Shown here piece after piece: positions 1-6,800 of a stretch of DNA of 9,523 nucleotides. The notes under the pieces are model-generated. The model saw only the letters and a program-made list of their open reading frames with translations. It did no database searches and was not told the DNA's origin. The stretch comes from an uncultured Lachnospiraceae bacterium (lineage in GTDB: Bacteria; Bacillota; Clostridia; Lachnospirales; Lachnospiraceae). Both the position numbers and the translations under genes were made by a program. The stretch's first letter is position 1, and each line of letters begins with the position of its first letter. The DNA lies in assembly GCA_902782965.1 (NCBI GenBank), contig CACZPG010000003.1:1-9523 (forward strand), in the 5' to 3' direction.

Positions 1-1
1 T

Positions 2-1288
2 GAGAATAAGACAGAAACTGAATATGTGATACTTGTGGCAGTGGATACAGGAGATGAGCGCGAAGGCGCAAATTACGGAGAACGTACCTCCCGTACAGTT
101 GAATCCTCGCTTGATGAACTGGCTGAACTTGCCGAAACGGCAGGTGCTGTGGTGGTGGGCAGAGTGATTCAGAAGCTGCCTTATTTTAATGCGTCAACCT
201 ATATTGGAAGCGGCAAGATAGAAGAACTGGGATGCATGATCCTGGACCGGGGAGCTACAGGAATAATAACTGATGATGAGCTAAGTCCGGCACAAATGTA
301 TAATCTGGGAGAGGCTCTCAACATTAAAGTTATGGATCGAACCATGGTGATTCTTGATATATTTGCTGCTCATGCAAGAACAGCAGAAGGAAAACTCCAG
401 GTCGAGCTGGCGCAGCTTCAATACAGACTCTCGCGACTGACCGGAAAAGGTATCTCTATGTCTCGTCTTGGCGGTGGAATAGGAACCAGGGGTCCGGGTG
501 AGAAGAAGCTGGAGCAGGACAGACGTGTGATCAGAAATCGTGTAGCTCAGTTAAGAAGAGAGCTGGAAGCAGTTGTTTCCCATAGAGAGCTGACTAGAAA
601 AGGCCGTGAGTCCGGTGAGATTCCGGTATTTGCTATAGTGGGCTACACCAATGTAGGAAAATCAACTCTTCTGAATGCGCTTACCGGTGCCGATATTCTG
701 GCTGAAAATAAGCTTTTTGCTACGCTTGATACAACAACGAGAATGTATGAATATTCCAGAAGTAATTCATCAAGCAAGCAAAGAGTTCTCCTTACGGATA
801 CTGTTGGATTTATCAGAAAACTGCCCCATAATCTTATAGATGCTTTCAGAAGTACTCTTGAAGAAGTATGTTATGCGGATTATATAATACATGTTGTAGA
901 TGCATCCAGTGAGACACGTGAAAGTGAAATGAAGGTAGTCTATGATACATTGGACATGCTTCTGGAGGGAAGTGAAAGAAAGAGAATTATCACACTGTTT
1001 AATAAACTGGATAAAGTATATGACCCTGATGACAGGCTGGGACTCAGGGACAAGAGAGCAAGTCAGGTTCTTCAGATATCTGCAAAACAGAGAATCGGAC
1101 TGGATAGTATTAGTGAAGCCATAGATTCTCTTCTCAGAGAAGATAGAAAATATATAGAAATTATCATAGGCTATAAGGATATGGCGCTACTTTCAAGAAT
1201 TAAAGCTTATGGTGAAATTATTGAAGAAAAGTATCTGGAAGAGGGAGTCAGAATAAAGGCTTATATACCTCATCAGATTAATCTGTAA
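2..1288 (+). CDS. hflX: Ribosome-associated GTPase HflX, 5' partial
   Basis: HflX is a cytoplasmic TRAFAC-class GTPase that binds the 50S subunit and splits stalled or stress-inactivated ribosomes. Counting from the GTG codon at 26, the N-terminal domain carries the family-typical TYIGSGK (58-64), then a glycine-rich loop GGGIGTRGPGEKK (149-161) and a helical stretch. The G domain follows: G1 GYTNVGKST (206-214), a FATLDTT switch I region (231-237), G3 DTVGF (258-262), G4 NKLD (326-329) and G5 SAK (352-354). The C-terminal small domain ends in GVRIKAYIP. All nucleotide-binding motifs are intact. The reading frame stays open upstream of GTG 26 to the window edge (codons from position 2 read ENKTETEY), that GTG has no Shine-Dalgarno, and it encodes a core beta-strand residue, so the true start lies upstream of the window. 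No terminator is evident after the stop. The gene appears functionally unrelated to the signalling genes downstream. Identification is firm; only the start is missing. Confidence 0.95.
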   Translation, partial: ENKTETEYVILVAVDTGDEREGANYGERTSRTVESSLDELAELAETAGAVVVGRVIQKLPYFNASTYIGSGKIEELGCMILDRGATGIITDDELSPAQMYNLGEALNIKVMDRTMVILDIFAAHARTAEGKLQVELAQLQYRLSRLTGKGISMSRLGGGIGTRGPGEKKLEQDRRVIRNRVAQLRRELEAVVSHRELTRKGRESGEIPVFAIVGYTNVGKSTLLNALTGADILAENKLFATLDTTTRMYEYSRSNSSSKQRVLLTDTVGFIRKLPHNLIDAFRSTLEEVCYADYIIHVVDASSETRESEMKVVYDTLDMLLEGSERKRIITLFNKLDKVYDPDDRLGLRDKRASQVLQISAKQRIGLDSISEAIDSLLREDRKYIEIIIGYKDMALLSRIKAYGEIIEEKYLEEGVRIKAYIPHQINL

Positions 1289-1314
1289 AAGGCTGTGTCA
1301 TGGTGACGAAAAGC

Positions 1315-1344
1315 TTGGAAAGTATAGATAAATTGTGATATAAT
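1315..1344 (+). promoter_or_regulatory. Putative sigma-A promoter for the signalling operon
   Basis: A consensus -10 box TATAAT lies at 1339-1344 with an extended TG two bases before it (TGATATAAT from 1336). A -35-like TTGGAA sits at 1315-1320, giving an 18-bp spacer. Transcription would start near 1351 and leave a leader of about 85 nt before the ATG at 1437. This is the only convincing promoter-like sequence between hflX and the response regulator, and would make the two signalling genes a transcription unit separate from hflX. No recognisable riboswitch or strong hairpin is seen in the leader. This is by-eye matching only. Confidence 0.5.
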
Positions 1345-1423
1345 CTAATCTGGTTTTTTGTGTTTTAGTAATGGAAATAGTATTTTACAGGGAAGAAATC
1401 ATAGAAATAAATGCAATTGAGTT

Positions 1424-1429
1424 AAGGAG
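1424..1429 (+). promoter_or_regulatory. Shine-Dalgarno for the response regulator
   Basis: AAGGAG, a near-perfect match to the anti-SD, lies 7 bases before the ATG at 1437. It fixes the start of the response regulator, whose receiver-domain beta-1 strand begins four residues later (WVVVVDDD). Confidence 0.8.
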
Positions 1430-1436
1430 TTAAGAT

Positions 1437-3818
1437 ATGGCTGATTGGGTAGTTGTAGTTGACGATGATTCAACCAATCTGAAAATGGCGGGAAGTATTC
1501 TCAGTAAGCATAATAAAAGGGTAACGGCGCTTAAGTCTGGAGCGGCGCTGCTTGATTATGTTAAGGGAAATGTTCCTGATATCATTCTGTTAGATATTAT
1601 GATGCCGGGAATGGATGGCTTCGAAACCCTTGAGAGGCTTCGTAAGCTGGAACGTGAAATGCAGATTGAAGAGATTCCTGTGGTATTTCTTACTGCAGAT
1701 AGTGATAAGAATACTGAACGTCGTGGTTTCGAAATGGGTGTTTCGGATTACATTAAGAAACCTTTCGATCCAGAGATTCTTGTAAGAAGAATAGACAATA
1801 TACTGGGTAAGCAGGAGAAGCTGCTTCATTTTCAGGAAGAAGCTACCCTTGACAAATTGACAGGTCTACTTAATAAAGCTGCAGTTAATGAGAAACTGAC
1901 CTCAATGTGCAAGAAGAACGCCGGTTATTTCCTTATGATAGATTTGGACAGTTTCAAACTGGTTAATGATCTTTATGGCCATGAAATGGGTGATAAAGTT
2001 CTTCTTTCATTTGCAAAGACTATCAAAGCAGCACTCTCACCGGATAGTATTATCGGACGTATCGGTGGAGATGAATTTGTTGCGTTCTCTTCCGAACTAA
2101 ACTCCGAGAATGACATAAAGCGTATAACAGTTAATCTTAATATGGGTCTTGTAGAAAAAGCCAAGGCTCTCATGGGACGTGATATGGATATTCCATTGGG
2201 TGCATCCATAGGTGCTATGTATGTATCCGGTGTTGGTACAGAATATGAAGAAATATTCAAAGCTGCCGACAAAGCTCTGTATAGAGTTAAAGAGAATGGA
2301 AAGCATGGATATGCAATATACAGTTATGAGGATTTTGATGGAGCAGATGATTCTCAGCTTATGAATCTGAAGACTATCAGTATGATACTTGCAGAGAGAA
2401 ATATTTCTGATACTGCACTTCAGCTGGAGAAGGATTCTTTCATCCATGTTTACAGATTTGTAACCAGATATATAATGAGATACCATAGAAATGCTTGCAA
2501 ACTCCTTTTCACGCTGGCTCCTTCAGGTGATGAGGACGCGGATGTATATATCAAGAATTGTGAGAAGTTCTGTTCTCATGTTAAGAGTGTTCTTAGAAAA
2601 AGTGATCTTGTAATGCAGTACAGGAAGAACCAGCTGTTCATATTCCTGACAGATATTAAAGAAGAAGCTATCTCACAGGTTATAGGAAATATTGTTCGTA
2701 CCTGGTATGCTACATATGGTGAGATATTGTCAGTAACTTATGAAGCTGAGTTTATGGAATCTGACGATCTGAATCATGGTGATGAAGATCAGCCCTGGAT
2801 TGCAGTGGTTGATGATGATATTACTAATCTTAAGCTTGCGGGACATGTTCTCAGCAAGAACAACATGCGCGTTACAGCTCTTAAATCGGGAAAAGCTCTT
2901 CTTGATTTTCTAAGAGATAACAGACCAAATCTTATTCTTCTGGATGTAAAAATGCCGGAAATGGATGGATTTGAAACCAAGACCCAGCTTATGGCTATGG
3001 AAGAAGATGTAGCAGAGATTCCTGTTATTTTCCTGACAGCAAATGATGATGAAGAATCTGAGAAGAAGGGTCTTGCTCTTGGAGCTATAGATTTTATAAG
3101 GAAACCATTCGTTCCCGAGGTTCTTGTGATGAGAGTGCGTCATATCATCGATATGATAAGACTTCAGAAGAATCTTGCTCAGGAGGTTGAGAAGAAGACC
3201 AAGGAAAATGAGAATCTGTTCCTTCATGTCGTTAAGTCTCTTGCGGATGCTATTGATGCCAAGGACTCCTATACAAATGGTCACTCAGGCCGTGTAGCGG
3301 AGTATTCCAGGGAAATTGCAAAGAGATTCGGATATTCCAGTCAGGAACAGACGGATATCTATATGATGGGATTGCTTCATGATGTAGGAAAGATTGGTTT
3401 TCCTGATGAAGTAATTAATAAACCGGGAAGGCTTAATGATGAGGAGTTTGAACAGATTAAGAAACATCCTGTTATAGGTTCTCAGATTCTTGAAAATATT
3501 AAAGAAATGCCGGAACTTGCAACAGGTGCCAGATGGCATCATGAAAGATTTGCCGGCGGAGGTTATCCGGATGGCATTTCAGGCAATGAGATTCCGGAAG
3601 CTGCCCGTATTATTGCGGTTGCAGATGCATATGATGCTATGACGAGCTATAGAAGCTACCGAGATGTTATGCCACAGGAAAAGGTTCGGGAAGAAATAGT
3701 AAAATGCAGCGGAACACAGTTTGATCCTCTTTTTGCAGATATTATGCTTAAGATGATCGATGAAGATGTTAACTATGATATGAAGGAAAAGAAGAATGAA
3801 GAGGATAAGAACGACTGA
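1437..3818 (+). CDS. Response regulator, REC-GGDEF-pseudoGGDEF-REC-HD-GYP
   Basis: A 793-residue soluble protein predicted to make and break cyclic-di-GMP under phosphorelay control. REC1 (about 4-125) has acidic pocket D9-D11, phosphoacceptor D53, T86 and K108. A GGDEF diguanylate cyclase domain (about 135-298) has DKLTGLLNK (139-147), metal-site D169 and an intact GGDEF at 210-214. The RxxD inhibitory site is absent (SPDS at 201-204), so product feedback is probably missing. Residues about 330-440 look like a second GGDEF fold with the signature lost (RKNQL at 396-400). REC2 (about 454-575) has D459-D461, D503, T534 and K556 and is a close duplicate of REC1. A helical linker (567-600) leads to an HD-GYP phosphodiesterase (about 595-772) with H616, HD 648-649, K652, H677, HH 701-702, GYP 709-711 and D730 all present. 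There is no membrane segment or DNA-binding domain. The start is set by the AAGGAG at 1424. The end overlaps the hybrid kinase gene by 23 bases, which suggests that kinase is its partner. Which activity dominates, and which receiver controls it, cannot be read from sequence. Confidence 0.92.
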   Translation: MADWVVVVDDDSTNLKMAGSILSKHNKRVTALKSGAALLDYVKGNVPDIILLDIMMPGMDGFETLERLRKLEREMQIEEIPVVFLTADSDKNTERRGFEMGVSDYIKKPFDPEILVRRIDNILGKQEKLLHFQEEATLDKLTGLLNKAAVNEKLTSMCKKNAGYFLMIDLDSFKLVNDLYGHEMGDKVLLSFAKTIKAALSPDSIIGRIGGDEFVAFSSELNSENDIKRITVNLNMGLVEKAKALMGRDMDIPLGASIGAMYVSGVGTEYEEIFKAADKALYRVKENGKHGYAIYSYEDFDGADDSQLMNLKTISMILAERNISDTALQLEKDSFIHVYRFVTRYIMRYHRNACKLLFTLAPSGDEDADVYIKNCEKFCSHVKSVLRKSDLVMQYRKNQLFIFLTDIKEEAISQVIGNIVRTWYATYGEILSVTYEAEFMESDDLNHGDEDQPWIAVVDDDITNLKLAGHVLSKNNMRVTALKSGKALLDFLRDNRPNLILLDVKMPEMDGFETKTQLMAMEEDVAEIPVIFLTANDDEESEKKGLALGAIDFIRKPFVPEVLVMRVRHIIDMIRLQKNLAQEVEKKTKENENLFLHVVKSLADAIDAKDSYTNGHSGRVAEYSREIAKRFGYSSQEQTDIYMMGLLHDVGKIGFPDEVINKPGRLNDEEFEQIKKHPVIGSQILENIKEMPELATGARWHHERFAGGGYPDGISGNEIPEAARIIAVADAYDAMTSYRSYRDVMPQEKVREEIVKCSGTQFDPLFADIMLKMIDEDVNYDMKEKKNEEDKND
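1446..1628 (+). repeat. First copy of duplicated REC core (REC1)
   Basis: Encodes residues 4-64 of the response regulator. It aligns without gaps to residues 454-514 (bases 2796-2978) at a constant offset of 450 residues. By hand count, 42 of 61 residues are identical, including the shared stretches TNLK and RVTALKSG and the phosphoacceptor region. This is far closer than two unrelated receivers would be, so the second receiver arose by duplication within this gene or a close ancestor. Confidence 0.85.
2424..2756 (+). other. Degenerate GGDEF-like domain (coding subregion)
   Basis: Residues about 330-440 of the response regulator. The segment LRKSDLVMQYRKNQLFIF (386-403) lines up position for position with LSPDSIIGRIGGDEFVAF (200-217) of the active GGDEF, so GGDEF becomes RKNQL. 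The strand KLLFTLAPS replaces the metal-binding MIDLDSF. The fold appears kept while both metal ligands and the substrate signature are lost. It may be a dimerisation or GTP/c-di-GMP sensing module. The homology is inferred from pattern and spacing, with no structure prediction. Confidence 0.6.
2796..2978 (+). repeat. Second copy of duplicated REC core (REC2)
   Basis: Encodes residues 454-514 of the response regulator, the partner of the copy at 1446-1628. All receiver catalytic residues remain (D459-D461, D503, and T534 and K556 further on), so both copies should accept phosphate. It directly precedes the HD-GYP domain, while the first copy precedes the GGDEF domain, which would allow separate control of the two enzymes. 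Confidence 0.85.
3783..3787 (+). promoter_or_regulatory. Shine-Dalgarno of hybrid kinase inside upstream gene
   Basis: AAGGA lies 8 bases before the ATG at 3796, within the last codons of the response regulator. It supports the 3796 start, which places a basic residue-led first membrane helix immediately at the N terminus, and suggests translational coupling across the 23-base overlap. Confidence 0.6.
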
Positions 3819-6800
3819 TCGGATAGTCTTACTAATTCTGATAGTCGTGTTTGCTGTTATCATTACTGCAAATACCAGACTTATACTGAAGTCGATGGTT
3901 AATCAGACAGAGCAGGTAGGTCAGACACAGATAAGTAGCATCAAGACAGATTTTGAAAACTATATAACAAATGCCGAAAATGCTCTTATCAAAGTTTCTG
4001 GAGGTGCCGAACAATTATTAGGTGAAGATCAGCGAACAGAACTCGGAGTGTATATAGTCAACCAAAAAGAATCACAGTTGGAAGCTTCAAATGGAGTTAA
4101 TTTCAACGTTTACATTGCAGGTCAGGGATGGGAAATCATCCCTGGTTTTTCTGCGCCTGCAGATTACCATGCAACCGAAAGAAACTGGTATATCGGTGCG
4201 GTAGAAAATAAGGGAGATATCTTTATTACAGATCCGTATATTGATAGCATGACCGGAGAAATGTGTTATACAATGTCAATTCTCCTGTCTGATGGAAAAA
4301 CCGTAGTGGCTATGGATTTCAATCTGTCTGAGATTCAGCAGTCTGTCGAGAAAATGACTCTCAATGATGGCAGTACTGCCATGATTGTAACCTCAGAAGG
4401 CCTGATAGTAGGTTATACGGACATGTCTTTCGTAGGAAAAGAGCTAAAGAAAACTCTTCCTATGTATCAGGATTTATTTGAAGATATATTAGTCAGATCC
4501 GGTGAAGAATCATTCAAATTCAAAGTAGATGGAAAGCGCAGCACGATATTCTATTCGGTTACAAAGAATAACTGGTATATGATTCTCAGTATGGATGACA
4601 GTGAATTATATAAAACTACAATTAAGCAGATAATATTGAATATATTTATCACATTATTGATGCTTGTACTGATAATTATCCTTTATGTTATCACTGCGAG
4701 AAACCGGATTAAGATTGAAGAGGCCGATCTGGACAGAGAGGTATTTGTAAATAATCTTATAGAGGAACTGAAGGATCCTGTGAATAATATTCTCAGAACC
4801 AGTGAGGTTGTTTCCATAGAGGAGGGGATAGAACGGGATGAGGTTTCTGATTTGAAAGCCTCCGGAATCAGAATCAATGAGATACTGAAAAATCTTCAGT
4901 CTTATTCCTCTATGGTATCTGATAGAAATGGTTCTGAGAATAGGAATAATTCAGAGGATATTTCAAAATCAATTCGTATTATCAGAAGGATAATTATATT
5001 TCTCCTTATAATAATTATGCTGATAAGCTCTGCTTTCTTCCTTCTTGTTACTTCACTTACTACAGAACTGAGTATGTCTCAGAATGTAATTTATTACAGG
5101 GACGAATTCTATCAGTGGGAGAATGAACAGATTACTGTCCTCAGTATGTTTACGGATGCTATTTCGGCTCAGCCGGAATTGATGGATGATTATGATAAAG
5201 CTGTGAAATGGCTTGACAATATTGCAAAGAACTATCCAAGTATTTCGGTTTGTTATCTGGCAAATCCATATAATGAGCATACTGTAATCATGAATAATGG
5301 ATGGCAGCCGGAGGAAGGCTGGAAGGTAGAGGAAAGAGAATGGTATAAGAGTACTGAGAAATCGGAGGATGGATTCAGTGTTTCTGCGCCTTATTACGAT
5401 GAACAAACAGGGAATTATTGTATAACAATGTCCAAGGTCGTATATGGAAAGAAGGGGGAATTCATAGGAATATTTGCCATTGACCTGTACATGGACAAAA
5501 TCATAAGTATATTTGGTAACAGCTATACCAATGGAGAATATGTATTTCTGGTAGATTCAAACGGAGATATCATCAACCATCCATATAAAGGATATGAGAT
5601 GACAGAAAATGATAAGGTTAATATAACGGATACTCCTTATATTAAAGCTTATAATGCTGTTGATGGTGAAATGATTAGTGCGAAGGACTATAACGGCAGA
5701 CGCATTATCACAAGAAGAATGACAGACAAGGCAACCGGTTTCAGTATTATGCTGGTTTGGGATTTCTGGAATACCTATTTATATCAGCTGGTATTTGCGG
5801 TTGTATATTCCATATTTATTCTCGCTATTGTTATAGCAATTGTAATTCTGATCAATAAAGTTATCAGAGCCCAGTCTGACATGAATAAGAAACTTGTTGA
5901 GGCAGCAAGTGAAGCTGAGGCGGCGGGTAAGGCCAAGTCTGACTTCCTGGCACAGATGAGTCATGAGATCAGAACGCCAATTAATGCTGTTATCGGAATG
6001 GATGAAATGATTCTTCGTGAATCTGATGATCCGGGAGTCAGAGAATATGCTCAGGATATTAAGAGTGCAAGTAAGACACTGCTCAGTCTTATTAATGGAG
6101 TGCTGGATTTCTCCAAGATTGAAAGCGGAAAGATGGAGATAGTGCCCGTTAAGTATGAAATCACAGATATGATCAGTGACATGGAGAATATTGTATCTGA
6201 CAGAGCAGAGAAGAAGAATCTGAATCTGATTCTTGATATAGATGAGAATCTTCCGAAAACACTCTATGGTGATGATGTCAGAATCAGACAGGTTATTACC
6301 AATCTTCTTACAAATGCAGTAAAATATACCGAAAAGGGTAGTGTTACATTTACCATGAAGGGCGAGGATATTACTGACAGTGAATGTAATCTGTATATTG
6401 AAGTTAAGGATACGGGAATAGGAATTAAAGAGGAGGATATGGATAAATTGTTCCGATCCTTCCAGCGACTTGATCAGAAGAGAAACAGAACTATTGAGGG
6501 TACCGGTCTCGGTATGTCTATAGTTTCCGGAATCCTTAAACTTATGGGAAGTGAACTGCAGGTTGAAAGTGAATATGAGAAAGGATCTAAATTCTATTTC
6601 ACTATTTCACAGAAAATTATAGATAGTAATCCTATAGGCAGATATGAGAGACATCATCTGAATGATGAAAGTTACAATGAAGGAAAATATCTTAAAATCA
6701 AAGAGGCTTCTATTCTTGTAGTAGATGATAATGACATGAATCTGAAGGTAGCCAAAGGTCTTATGAAGAATCTGGGTGTGATTCCGGAACTTGCAGGTGG

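Noticed and set aside
1297..1307. GTCATGGTGAC as an operator palindrome
   Set aside because: Only 4-bp arms around three bases; too short to support a regulator site.
1350..1360. The T run TTTTTT after hflX as a terminator
   Set aside because: No stable GC-rich hairpin precedes it; the sequence just upstream is the promoter-like region.
1371..1433. A 20-codon reading frame in the leader (MEIVFYREEI...) ending 3 bases before the response regulator ATG
   Set aside because: Its ATG has no Shine-Dalgarno, the sequence resembles no leader peptide, and the strong Shine-Dalgarno at 1424 already serves the regulator. A translated uORF cannot be excluded but is unsupported.
1345..1436. A possible c-di-GMP riboswitch in the leader of the signalling operon
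   Set aside because: The leader is about 85 nt, AT-rich, and shows no GEMM-like conserved core or paired stems by eye.
2097..3863. Several minus-strand frames opposite the response regulator
   Set aside because: They lie antisense to intact conserved domains and their translations show no domain features.
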